This document shows positions 5,966 through 13,940 of a DNA stretch of 14,365 nt, in pieces. The position numbers were made by a program, and so were the translations under genes. The number at the start of each line of letters is the position of its first letter. Within the stretch, counting starts at the first letter, position 1. The notes below the pieces were generated by a model. It saw only the letters and a list, made by a program, of their open reading frames with translations. It did not search any database and was not told the origin of the DNA. The stretch comes from Actinomycetes bacterium. Its GTDB lineage: Bacteria > Actinomycetota > Coriobacteriia > Coriobacteriales > Eggerthellaceae. The stretch covers positions 1-14,365 of the forward strand of contig JAEWYG010000188.1 of the NCBI GenBank assembly GCA_023395755.1, read 5' to 3'.

Positions 5966-7719
5966 ACGGCGCCTCCCTTCGCGGTTACTGCATCAGATTG
6001 AACGATGGCCCCAAAAGCGCAGTATTGAGAGCACTGACCGCAACCAATGCATAAGGTTGGATCGATGTCGGCACGCCCCGTTTCGGCATCTTTAGCAATA
6101 GCTGGGCACCCTAGCGTGGGGCATACGCCACACGCAGTGCATTTCTCGGTAACGACATAGGCTGGCCTACGCGTGCGATCCACCAATACACAAGGACTAC
6201 GGAACACTAACACCGAGAGCGTATCGGAGGCGGTAGACTCCTTGAGTGCCCGGCGCACCGCAAGCGCATCGTTCGGATCGATAGTGCGCACGTCCTCTAC
6301 ACCGAGGGCGCGCACAATGCCCTCCATATCAAGTTCACGGCTTGGACGTTTTTGTAGCGTTTCTCCATTGAAGGGGTTTCCTTGGCGACCCGTCATAGCA
6401 GTCGTGCGGTTGTCGAGCACGCATACGGTACCGGTACCGCGGTTGTATACCGTAGAGATAAGTGAAGACAATCCGGAATGTGCAAAGGTTGAATCGCCGA
6501 TAACGGCCACCACTGGTCGATGAGAGCTTCCAGAAAGAGCCAGCTCGAAGCCGTGTGCCATCGATACCGAAGCACCCATATCCAAGCAGGTGTCAATAGC
6601 CGATAACGGAGGAAGCGCGCCAAGTGTATAGCAACCAATATCACCGGTGACAATAGCCTTCATGCGTTTGAGTTCCTTGAACACCAAACGGTGTGGGCAA
6701 CCCGGGCAGAGTGCAGGTGGACGTCCCGGAAGATCTCCGGGCGTAGCTGCATGCGCCGGCTGCTCAAGTCCAAAGGCACCACGAATAAGCCCCGGCGTTA
6801 ATTCGCCATCGCGCGGCAGAGGGTTCACAAAATCGCTTGTTGTTATACCGAGCGCACGTACGCCAGAGGTGAGATATTCAGAAGCCTCCTCAATAACATA
6901 GAGGCAGTCAACCGAGTTGGCGAAGTCGTGCAATGCCTGCTTGGGTAAGGGGTAGGTACAGCCCAATTTGAATACCGACGCTTCAGGCAGTGCGTCTACC
7001 ACATGCTGATAGGTTGCACCTGCGCACACAATGCCAATCGCATCTCCGCGTCGTATAATCTCGTTGTAGGGGCAATCTTCCGCCCAGGCAGCAAGCGCGT
7101 CAATACGCTCAAGCTGCACGCGACGACGCGGCTTGGCAAAAGCAGGCATCATAACCCACTTGGGCGTATTAGTTTCATATGATTTCAGAGGTGCCTCAAT
7201 GCGTGTGCCAGACTCTACGGGTGTTTTTGTGTGAGAGAGACGAACCGATGAACGAATAAAAAATGGTACATCGAAGCGCTCAGACAGATCGTAAGCCTCG
7301 CGTGTGAAGCGCAGCGCCTCAGTTGAATCGGCCGGATCCAACATGGGTATGTGCATTGCCTGTGCATAATAATGGGAGTCTTGTTCGTCTTGGGATGAAT
7401 ACATACCCGGATCGTCAGCAGCAAGCACCACCACGCCGCCGCCCACGCCCGTATAAGCCGCCGTGAACAAGGGGTCGGCAGCCACGTTTACGCCAACATG
7501 CTTCATGGTAACCAGCACACGGGTTCCAGCGGCTGACGCTCCCATACCCACCTCGACGGCCACCTTTTCATTCACGCACCACTCGGCATATACGCCTTCT
7601 TTTTTCGCAAATTCCTCGAGCGTTTCGGTCGAGGGGGTTCCCGGATAAGCAACGCCAATATGCGCACCGGCCTCCCACGCCCCTTGGGCGATGGCCTCGT
7701 TTCCAGACATCAATTCCAT
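5962..7719 (-). CDS. iorA: Indolepyruvate ferredoxin oxidoreductase, alpha subunit
   Basis: The large, thiamine-diphosphate subunit of IOR. The 585 residues show, in order: the N-terminal pyrimidine-binding domain (GNEAIAQGAWEAG, YPGTPSTE, about 5-160), a middle domain, CPGCPHR at 338-344, the TPP site GDSTFAHSG (408-416) with its Asn partner near 437, and a C-terminal ferredoxin domain. The first cluster is C527, C530, C533, C538 (spacing 2-2-4, typical of IorA); the second is C557, C560, C563, C567, where the usual proline after the last Cys is Ala. The first gene of the operon. The ATG at 7719 has gaaggg 6-12 bases upstream; a second in-frame ATG lies three codons on. Expected role: oxidative fermentation of aromatic amino acids, or the reverse carboxylation for their synthesis. 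Confidence 0.92.
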   Translation of the reverse strand: MELMSGNEAIAQGAWEAGAHIGVAYPGTPSTETLEEFAKKEGVYAEWCVNEKVAVEVGMGASAAGTRVLVTMKHVGVNVAADPLFTAAYTGVGGGVVVLAADDPGMYSSQDEQDSHYYAQAMHIPMLDPADSTEALRFTREAYDLSERFDVPFFIRSSVRLSHTKTPVESGTRIEAPLKSYETNTPKWVMMPAFAKPRRRVQLERIDALAAWAEDCPYNEIIRRGDAIGIVCAGATYQHVVDALPEASVFKLGCTYPLPKQALHDFANSVDCLYVIEEASEYLTSGVRALGITTSDFVNPLPRDGELTPGLIRGAFGLEQPAHAATPGDLPGRPPALCPGCPHRLVFKELKRMKAIVTGDIGCYTLGALPPLSAIDTCLDMGASVSMAHGFELALSGSSHRPVVAVIGDSTFAHSGLSSLISTVYNRGTGTVCVLDNRTTAMTGRQGNPFNGETLQKRPSRELDMEGIVRALGVEDVRTIDPNDALAVRRALKESTASDTLSVLVFRSPCVLVDRTRRPAYVVTEKCTACGVCPTLGCPAIAKDAETGRADIDPTLCIGCGQCSQYCAFGAIVQSDAVTAKGGAV

Positions 7720-7753
7720 AGACGGCCCTTCTCACGATAGACAACACTTTGGG

Positions 7754-7759
7754 ATTATA
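7754..7759 (-). promoter_or_regulatory. Consensus -10 box (TATAAT) of the iorA operon
   Basis: The minus strand reads TATAAT here, a perfect sigma-70 type -10, which puts transcription start near 7747 and leaves a leader of about 28 bases before iorA. No good -35 lies at 16-18 bp; a TTGACC is present but about 23 bp upstream, inside the inverted repeat. An activator or a weak -35 may be involved. Confidence 0.5.
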
Positions 7760-7763
7760 CGGC

Positions 7764-7819
7764 AACGCACGCCGTTCATGCCGGTCAAACGTGCATAACC
7801 GGACCGAACGGCGTGCGTT
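7764..7819. repeat. Long nested inverted repeat between the FHA gene and iorA
   Basis: aacgcacgccgttc (7764-7777) and gaacggcgtgcgtt (7806-7819) are perfect 14-bp arms. Inside the 28-base loop lies a second pair, CCGGT (7781-7785) and ACCGG (7798-7802). In an RNA reading through from the FHA gene this would form a very stable stem and may end transcription, though no T-run follows on either strand. As DNA it ends five bases upstream of the iorA -10 box, covering the -35 area, so it could also be an operator. Confidence 0.6.
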
Positions 7820-7855
7820 ACGCGTTACTTGCAGCAGAAAATAACCGCTGTTTTC

Positions 7856-8302
7856 CTACTCTTCTTGATAAAGGAGACAAAACGCACCAATTTGGATAAT
7901 GTCGCCATGCACAAGAGTATATTTTTCCTCAATATTGGCGTTATTTACCCATACGCCGTTAAACGAGTTTGTATCACGTATAGAAAAGGTGCCATCCAGC
8001 GGCTCAATCACCGCATGCTCGCGCGAAACAGTCATGTCGTTCAAGAACACATCACACTGTGGGCTTCGACCAATTGTCTGAACAACATCGTCTTCCAAAC
8101 GATATGATACACCGGTTTGTGGGCCACGCACCACGCGTAATACTGCTTCCGCTGCAGGCTTAACTTGTGCAGCAAACGATTCATCTTCAAGCGATACCGG
8201 CTCGAAACGCTGTGTCGATCCAAGCAGTTTGAAACCGCAATGCGGACAAGCCGAAGCTTGCGGTTCCAAATCGCCGCTACATACGGGGCATCTCTCGGTC
8301 AT
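7856..8302 (-). CDS. FHA-domain protein with N-terminal zinc ribbon
   Basis: A 148-residue cytoplasmic protein. The N-terminus is a small zinc ribbon (C5, C8, C19, C22 in CPVC and CPHC). Residues about 55-145 form a forkhead-associated domain with its core phosphothreonine-binding residues: GRS (78-80), SREH (93-96) and NSFNG (112-116). FHA domains read targets of Ser/Thr kinases, which in actinobacteria often control cell-wall synthesis and division. The start at 8302 is set by a strong aaggag seven bases upstream; the frame is open further upstream but would run into the carboxypeptidase gene. It lies 34 bp after that gene and is probably the last gene of the envelope operon. No kinase gene is in the window. 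Confidence 0.88.
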   Translation of the reverse strand: MTERCPVCSGDLEPQASACPHCGFKLLGSTQRFEPVSLEDESFAAQVKPAAEAVLRVVRGPQTGVSYRLEDDVVQTIGRSPQCDVFLNDMTVSREHAVIEPLDGTFSIRDTNSFNGVWVNNANIEEKYTLVHGDIIQIGAFCLLYQEE

Positions 8303-8336
8303 ATATAGCTCCTTTGTTCTCCTTGGTGGACAGCAC

Positions 8337-9779
8337 TTAGACTGCTGCTGCCGTTTTATCGTTGATGAGCGGCGTATCATTAAGGGTGACAGGTGATGCT
8401 ACTTGAGATTGACCCGAAAGGCCACGGAACAGGCGATCCCACCAAATACCAATGCCCTGCATAAAGTCTGGTGCAGCCACCTCTTCGCAAGCGACAAGAT
8501 CCTGCGTTGCTACAACAGCATTACGTTGCTTGAAGGTAATGGTACCCACCTTGTCTCCCGCCTTAATATTGCCCTTAACTTCATCGAATTCAAGCGATTG
8601 ACTCACGTTTCCGTTGAGGTCGAATATGCGAACAGATGCGTCAGGATCGGCAAGCGTCGCCTTAACCTTCACATCGATCCATTCACTATGTGGTACCTCA
8701 GCCACCACGGGAACGGTGGTAGTGTTCCCATTCATGGTCATAGAGGTTGTCTGAGAACTATTGGCTAAAGGATAATCACGTTCATGAGCGTATGCCCACT
8801 CAAACAACGTTTGAGCATCGTTAAAGCGCTGCGCCTCCGACGATGAATGAATAACAATAGCATACAATTCTTTGTCGCCATTATAGGCGGCACCGGCAAA
8901 CGAAGGACCCGCAAGCGCCGTGAAGCCTGTTTTGATACCAATGGCGTATTGGTAAACACCAATAAGAGCATCGGTCGATACGAGATCAATAACGGTTCTA
9001 GTGCCTCCACGCATCACGACAATACTTGTGTCGCCTCCTGCTACGATAGAACGAAACTCCGCATTTTTCATAGCATACTGGGCCATTTTTGCTACATCAG
9101 CAGCGCAACTATGCTGATCACCCGCAAAGGTTCCGTCATCCAAACCATGAGGGTTTTCAAATACGGTATCAACACAATCGAGATCCGCAGCTTTAGCATT
9201 CATGGCACCAACAAATGCTTCTTGCGCGGTCGAGCCCCCTTGGTTGCCATTCCTGCTTGCATTGCTAAGCAAAAGGGAACCCACTGTTTCAGCGATAGCA
9301 ACAGAAGCATCGTTGCCTGAAGGCACCAGCAGCGCCTTCAGAGCTACCTCAAGGGGCATCTGATCTCCCTCGGCAAGTCCCGCTGACGATTCCCCCACTT
9401 CGGCCGCAGCAGCTGATACGGTAACCGTCGTATCAAGAGACAACATGCCCGCAGTAACCGCATCAAGTGCAACGATAGCGGTCATGACTTTTGTGATAGA
9501 TGCAATTTGGGTGGGATTAGTACCATTGCGCTCAAAATATACGGTACCGTCAGCATCCATAAGAAAGGCGTATTCGGCATCGATATTGGGGCATTGAGCA
9601 ACTGCTAAGCCACGTGCGTCTACCGTCTGACCATAAACAACATCAGCCTTACGTACGTCGGCGAAAGCTGAGGCTGGCACCGCGACAAAGCCACAGGTCA
9701 ACGTTAAGGCAAGTGCGCAAGCAACAAGGCTCGCGCACCGTCTTTTTAGAGTATGTTCAAAATACTTAATCCAAAGCAT
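8337..9779 (-). CDS. D-alanyl-D-alanine carboxypeptidase (PBP5/DacF-type, S11 family)
   Basis: A low-molecular-mass penicillin-binding protein that trims the terminal D-Ala from peptidoglycan pentapeptides and so limits cross-linking. The 480 residues start with a Sec signal peptide (basic TLKRR, hydrophobic core, likely cleavage near ASAFA/D, residue 40). All three active-site motifs are intact: S94-I-T-K97, S154-G-N156 and K283-T-G285. A C-terminal beta-rich domain (about 340-440) is followed by a Trp-rich amphipathic stretch (FMQGIGIWWDRLFRGL) that probably anchors it to the membrane, as in PBP5. The ATG at 9779 overlaps the ACT gene end by 14 bp, with ggaag upstream. Strong family match. 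Confidence 0.92.
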   Translation of the reverse strand: MLWIKYFEHTLKRRCASLVACALALTLTCGFVAVPASAFADVRKADVVYGQTVDARGLAVAQCPNIDAEYAFLMDADGTVYFERNGTNPTQIASITKVMTAIVALDAVTAGMLSLDTTVTVSAAAAEVGESSAGLAEGDQMPLEVALKALLVPSGNDASVAIAETVGSLLLSNASRNGNQGGSTAQEAFVGAMNAKAADLDCVDTVFENPHGLDDGTFAGDQHSCAADVAKMAQYAMKNAEFRSIVAGGDTSIVVMRGGTRTVIDLVSTDALIGVYQYAIGIKTGFTALAGPSFAGAAYNGDKELYAIVIHSSSEAQRFNDAQTLFEWAYAHERDYPLANSSQTTSMTMNGNTTTVPVVAEVPHSEWIDVKVKATLADPDASVRIFDLNGNVSQSLEFDEVKGNIKAGDKVGTITFKQRNAVVATQDLVACEEVAAPDFMQGIGIWWDRLFRGLSGQSQVASPVTLNDTPLINDKTAAAV

Positions 9780-10194
9780 ATATATCTTCCGGTCTGACCG
9801 GCTCGAAGCCGGAGGCGGTCAACTTCTCCTCAATCTCACTATCGCCGTCAACCTTAAGTACGTCAATGGCGATACCTTCGTTTACGGAAAAACAATAGCC
9901 ATACTCAATGTTTGCTTCTTGTGTATCCATGAACTCAAGAAGCGACGCCAAACCACCAGGGATATTCGAAACACGCACCGCCAGAACCGAGGTAACGCTT
10001 GCTCGGTAACCAGCTTGCCTTAATGTCTCTGCTGCAGCCTCAGGCGTGTCGGTGAGCATACGTACCACGCCAAAATCGGCTGTGTCAGCTATGTTGAGGG
10101 CATGCATATTAATACCTGCATCAGCAATTGTGCGGCACGCTGCCGCCAAGCGGCCTTTCTCGTTCTCAAGGAAAACGGTTAGCTGGGAAATCAT
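9766..10194 (-). CDS. Tandem ACT-domain protein (second copy)
   Basis: A 142-residue protein of two ACT domains, about 1-66 (ISQLTVFLENEKGRLAAACR) and about 68-138 (VLAVRVSNIPGGLASLLEFM). It is a clear paralogue of the protein at 4902-5339, with the same length, domain order and position downstream of a paaK gene, though diverged in sequence. The likely role is binding an amino acid or aryl acid to tune the neighbouring ligase; no enzyme domain is present. Its ATG overlaps the paaK stop (ATGA), and its end overlaps the carboxypeptidase start by 14 bp. Confidence 0.85.
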   Translation of the reverse strand: MISQLTVFLENEKGRLAAACRTIADAGINMHALNIADTADFGVVRMLTDTPEAAAETLRQAGYRASVTSVLAVRVSNIPGGLASLLEFMDTQEANIEYGYCFSVNEGIAIDVLKVDGDSEIEEKLTASGFEPVRPEDIYALD

Positions 10195-11501
10195 GCGCGG
10201 CCCCCTTCTCTCAGGTCGATGATGCGCTTTGCCTTACCTTCACTGCGCTCGATGGTCTTAGGTTCAACAAGCTTAATGTCCACGGCTATTTGCAAATTGC
10301 TCTTCAGTTCGCCAGCCAAACGACGCTTCAAGTTCTCAAGTTTACGTATTTCATCAAACGGAAAATCAGGTACCGTCTCAATTTTTAGCTCCACACGATC
10401 AAGAGGACCTTTGCTTGTAAGCACAATTTGATACTGGGCCGCAATCTCAGGGAAGCCAACAATAACCTGTTCAATTTGAGAAGGAAACACGTTCACGCCA
10501 CGAATGATAAGCATGTCATCGGTACGCCCTACAATGCGATCAATCTTACGGTGAGTACGGCCACACCCGCATTCGCCAGGAATAATACGAGTAACATCAC
10601 GAGTACGATAGCGCACAAGAGGGCAGCACTCACGCACCAGGGTGGTGAACACCAATTCGCCATAGGTTCCATCGGGTACGGGACGCAACGTATCGGGGTC
10701 GACGATTTCGGCATAGAATTGGTCTTCGGCTATATGTAAGCCGTTACTTTCAACACATTCCATGGCTACACCTGGTCCCATAACCTCGGACAGCCCATAG
10801 ACATCACAATACTGAATACCCAGTTTTTGACGGATGTCGTCACGCATACTTTCCGATGCCGGTTCGGCACCGAAAATACCAGCTGAAATATTAAAATCTG
10901 TAACCGGATCGTAACCCATTTCAATGGCAGTATCGGCAATAAGAAGTGCGTAAGAAGGCGTGCAAGCGAGAATGTCGGTACTCAAATCCATCATCATCTG
11001 AATCTGACGTTTCGTGTTTCCCGAGCTGGTGGGAATAACCGAACATCCCACAGCTTCGCCACCAGCATGGGCCCCCAAACCACCCGTGAACAATCCGTAG
11101 CCATAGGAGACCTGAATAGTTGAGTTTGCATTGCCATTCACCATATAAATTCCGCGGGCGAAGCAGTCACCCCAATTTTTCAGGTCATTTGCCGTATGAC
11201 CTACAACCGTAGCCTGCCCTGTCGTACCCGACGATGCATGAATGCGCGCCACATCTTTCTGCTCCACGGCGAAGAGTCCGAAGGGATAAGCATCGCGCAT
11301 ATCCTGCTTTACCACAAAGGGAAAATTTGCAAGATCGTCGAGACTCTTTAAATCGCCAGGCTCCATGCCGGCTGCTTTAAATGAGTTACGGTAAAACTCC
11401 ACCTTACGGTAAGCGTGTTCCATCGATTTCTGTATACGCGCAAGTTGAAGATCGCGCAGTTGTTCTAAGGGCATGGTCTCGATATCTGGCTGGTAGTACA
11501 C
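10191..11501 (-). CDS. paaK: Phenylacetate-CoA ligase family protein (second copy)
   Basis: A 436-residue AMP-forming aryl-acid:CoA ligase, the usual PaaK length. Motifs: HASSGTTGQATVVG (about 88-101; here the loop has Gln-Ala where the first copy has Lys-Pro), VYGLSEVMGPGVA, VRYRTRDVTR, CGCGRTHRK and DDMLIIRGVNVFPSQIE. The start is GTG at 11501, with gaaggg eight bases upstream. It differs enough from the first copy that a different preferred acid (for example phenyl-, hydroxyphenyl- or indole-acetate) is plausible; this is inference. It begins 27 bp after the VanW gene and overlaps the ACT gene downstream, so it appears to belong to the same run of genes as the envelope functions. Confidence 0.88.
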   Translation of the reverse strand: MYYQPDIETMPLEQLRDLQLARIQKSMEHAYRKVEFYRNSFKAAGMEPGDLKSLDDLANFPFVVKQDMRDAYPFGLFAVEQKDVARIHASSGTTGQATVVGHTANDLKNWGDCFARGIYMVNGNANSTIQVSYGYGLFTGGLGAHAGGEAVGCSVIPTSSGNTKRQIQMMMDLSTDILACTPSYALLIADTAIEMGYDPVTDFNISAGIFGAEPASESMRDDIRQKLGIQYCDVYGLSEVMGPGVAMECVESNGLHIAEDQFYAEIVDPDTLRPVPDGTYGELVFTTLVRECCPLVRYRTRDVTRIIPGECGCGRTHRKIDRIVGRTDDMLIIRGVNVFPSQIEQVIVGFPEIAAQYQIVLTSKGPLDRVELKIETVPDFPFDEIRKLENLKRRLAGELKSNLQIAVDIKLVEPKTIERSEGKAKRIIDLREGGRA

Positions 11502-11528
11502 GGGTTTATCCCTTCCCTCTTACATTTC

Positions 11529-12032
11529 CTATGATTGTTCTGCATCGCGAAGCTTAGCGGCAACATCAGGAGCAGCAACTATTACCTCGGTTATTGGATC
11601 GTAGGTTGAGGCAAACAGATCTTCGTGCAGCACGGTGCCGTCCGATGTAGCCACAGAACGCACCACCGTAATACTTTTACCATTTGTTCCTGCCGTCTTG
11701 GTATAACTCGTACCAGAAGCCATGGACTCCTCGGTTACTACTTTGGTCTTATACTTCGCACCTTCGGCCCAGTTTCCCACGTTACTACTTACACGATAAC
11801 CTGGATTTACTCCATATAGTGTAACGGTTACCGAAGAATCCGTGTAGGTCAGAAGTACCAAAACGTCCGAAGCGCCGTCGTTCTTCCATACAAGATCAAG
11901 ATCTGGCCAGCTAACAGCCGCATCACGACCCGCTGGATAACTGGACATATAAAGCGAGTGATTATGACGTGTAACGACAGGATATCCCGAATCATACACT
12001 GCATTAAATACCGTTGTTGCCACCTGACAAAT
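11529..12032 (-). pseudogene. C-terminal part of the VanW-family protein, cut off by an in-frame TGA
   Basis: This stretch continues the frame of the upstream VanW gene with no shift. Directly after the TGA at 12035-12033 it reads ICQVATTVFNAV, the second half of the VanW signature, then RHNHSLYMSSYPAGRDAAV and WPDLDLVWKN, both conserved in the family, and a C-terminal tail of about 100 residues that may form a G5-like beta domain. An internal GTG at 12023 could serve as a start but would yield a fragment without a membrane anchor or the first half of the domain. The stop is TAG at 11529-11531, 27 bp before the second paaK. The rest of the sequence shows no decay, so the break is recent, an error, or somehow tolerated. 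Confidence 0.8.
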
Positions 12033-13937
12033 TCAGCCACCTACTGCATCGTCGTACTGTCCGTCGATGATGGCTCCGGCACCCAAGAAACCACGTTCGG
12101 CATTGCACTCCCCCGCCACCCCGTTGAACGACCAAGTATCGCCCGGTTTGACGATAGATTTACTAAGCAAATCGGACACCAGGTGGATATTATGATTCCG
12201 ATTCTCAGTGCCAGCCCCACTCGTGTAGGAGGTAGTATACGAAGCAACATCGGTAATCAGGCCCAACGTAAAAGCCTCATCAAAAGACGACGATGCTGGT
12301 GCGGGGCCGCTGGCAACAGTGACCTCGACAGGTTGTCCAGGACCAGGACGAAGAGCGCTCGCATTTCCCGTGCTGTCGATACCGACAGTTCCCTCTGAGC
12401 CTGCTTGAGAATTCGGCTGATATTCAATCTTGTCTGCTTCGCCAAACAACACCATTTCTAATGCATGTACGGTCTCAGCAACAAGAGGAATATCTCCAAC
12501 TCCTTCCGTATGTACCGTAATATCGTCACCAGTACGTTCGAACGACACTTTTGTGCTATCGCCACTGTCTACCTGCTGGACATGGGTCAGAATAGACGAT
12601 TTCGCATGACTCTCTTCAAGGTAGGGTACGAGGCGCCACACACCGTCTGCTCCCTCGATGCGCGCAGCCACCCAAGCGCCAATATCAGATGCGGAGGCGC
12701 TCCACGTAGCACCCTTATAAACAAAGCGAACTCCGTCGGCTAATGAAGTGTTTACCTGATCGCAAACACTTTGAGCTGCAGCATGGTCAATTCGCAGCGG
12801 CGCATAGTCAACCCGTGCGACAAAGGTGCCGCGTCCATTAGGGTCGGACAAAAAGGCTCTATCGAGCGCATCTTCAAACGTAGCGCGATCAACCATACTG
12901 CCATCGTGTCCATCCGTCACACTCGCCGTACCAGACGAGACGGAGATGCCAAAATCAACACGTGGATTACCGATGGTTGCGTCAATGTCGGCTGCAAGCG
13001 TCTCAAGTGCATCCGGGTTATACTGCGCCCGAGCCTCAACCGTCCATCCCCCAAAAAAAGCAGCCAACCGTGCACCGAAACCACCCTGCTCTCGGCCAAC
13101 AGCAAGAGCCTGCGCAACAAGTTCATCAGTGGGCAATGAGGCTCCGAGCGACGGAGCAGTGGCTGCCCAAAGTTCCTTGTTTGCTTGAGCCTGCTCAACA
13201 GAACGCTGCTCGGCGAGGGCTACGTTTTCCGCTTGCGCCATTTCGTCTGCCACCTTAGAAGCAGATTCGTCGCTGGCGTACACAATTACATTACCGTTCG
13301 CAAGACGACCCTGATAGGTTTCGTTCACCAAATCATGTATTTCCTCAAGTGATTTACCCGACACATCAAGCTCTCCGATATGCACACCTGCGTAAGCTTT
13401 ACCCCAGTTCATGCCTAGATCGATAAGTCCGCCTGCCAGTAGAGCCGCCACAGCAACCACCGCAATAAGGGCAAGGCGACTGCGGGAAATAAGCGACACG
13501 AAGAGACGTCCAATCCAGCTCAACCCATGCCCTATGAGGGTAAGTAAGGCAAGCAATAGATGACCGATAAAAGAAAAAACGCGCCGCAGCACACCTCCTT
13601 CAGAGGCAGACTTCGACGCGTCTTTCGACCAAAGCGTAGGAGTGTTGTACGAACCGCGAGTTTCAGGTCGGCTTTTCTGCCCCCGCTCCCGCAAAGCCGC
13701 CGTTGCGGGAGGAGTTACGGGGCGCCTCGTACTGTTTGAAGTGCGCGGCGTCGTTGCAGTCCTCCTCGCTGGCGATTTTGTTCGTGAGTTGACGCTCGGC
13801 TGACGAGACCTTGAAACCGAGGAGGTCGCTGCAGGGCGCGTTTGTCGAGAGCTATCTACCGACCTGCGGGCAGCATCATCGCGCGGGCTATGAGACGCGC
13901 TTGATCCGTCATTATTTCGTGGTGGACGGTGATTCAT
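12033..13937 (-). CDS. VanW-family cell-envelope protein, N-terminal 634 residues, ending at an in-frame TGA
   Basis: Layout: residues 1-115 are a Ser/Thr/Arg/Pro-rich, probably disordered cytoplasmic tail. About 117-150 is amphipathic. About 154-172 is a transmembrane helix. Then comes an extracytoplasmic part with two PG_binding_4-like repeats (the first starts AGVHIGELDVSGKSLEEI) and the start of the VanW domain (HLVSDLLSKSIVKPGDTWSFN). VanW proteins are linked to peptidoglycan or glycopeptide response, but the biochemical role is unknown. The protein stops at AVGG, exactly where the family motif GGGICQ needs its third Gly (GGA to TGA, one base). Together with 11529-12032 it would make an 802-residue protein. 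The ATG at 13937 starts three bases after the stop of the upstream phosphatidyltransferase, so the two are co-transcribed. Confidence 0.85.
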   Translation of the reverse strand: MNHRPPRNNDGSSASHSPRDDAARRSVDSSRQTRPAATSSVSRSRQPSVNSRTKSPARRTATTPRTSNSTRRPVTPPATAALRERGQKSRPETRGSYNTPTLWSKDASKSASEGGVLRRVFSFIGHLLLALLTLIGHGLSWIGRLFVSLISRSRLALIAVVAVAALLAGGLIDLGMNWGKAYAGVHIGELDVSGKSLEEIHDLVNETYQGRLANGNVIVYASDESASKVADEMAQAENVALAEQRSVEQAQANKELWAATAPSLGASLPTDELVAQALAVGREQGGFGARLAAFFGGWTVEARAQYNPDALETLAADIDATIGNPRVDFGISVSSGTASVTDGHDGSMVDRATFEDALDRAFLSDPNGRGTFVARVDYAPLRIDHAAAQSVCDQVNTSLADGVRFVYKGATWSASASDIGAWVAARIEGADGVWRLVPYLEESHAKSSILTHVQQVDSGDSTKVSFERTGDDITVHTEGVGDIPLVAETVHALEMVLFGEADKIEYQPNSQAGSEGTVGIDSTGNASALRPGPGQPVEVTVASGPAPASSSFDEAFTLGLITDVASYTTSYTSGAGTENRNHNIHLVSDLLSKSIVKPGDTWSFNGVAGECNAERGFLGAGAIIDGQYDDAVGG

Positions 13938-13940
13938 ACA

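Noticed and set aside
7820..7855. cagc...gctg hairpin followed by tttt on the + strand near 7831-7853 as a terminator
   Set aside because: The stem is only four pairs, and no + strand gene leads into it.
8303..8380. A 26-residue N-terminal extension of the FHA protein
   Set aside because: It overlaps the end of the carboxypeptidase gene, and the ATG at 8302 has a strong aaggag and starts directly at the zinc ribbon.
12011..12035. Selenocysteine insertion at the VanW TGA; a small hairpin (ttgtc, loop aggt, ggcaa) follows two bases after it
   Set aside because: A bacterial SECIS stem lies further from the UGA, the family residue is Gly and not Cys, and VanW is not a known selenoprotein.
12826..13258. 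Overlapping + strand open frames opposite the VanW gene
   Set aside because: They are low-complexity antisense frames without recognisable domains; the minus-strand VanW reading explains the region.
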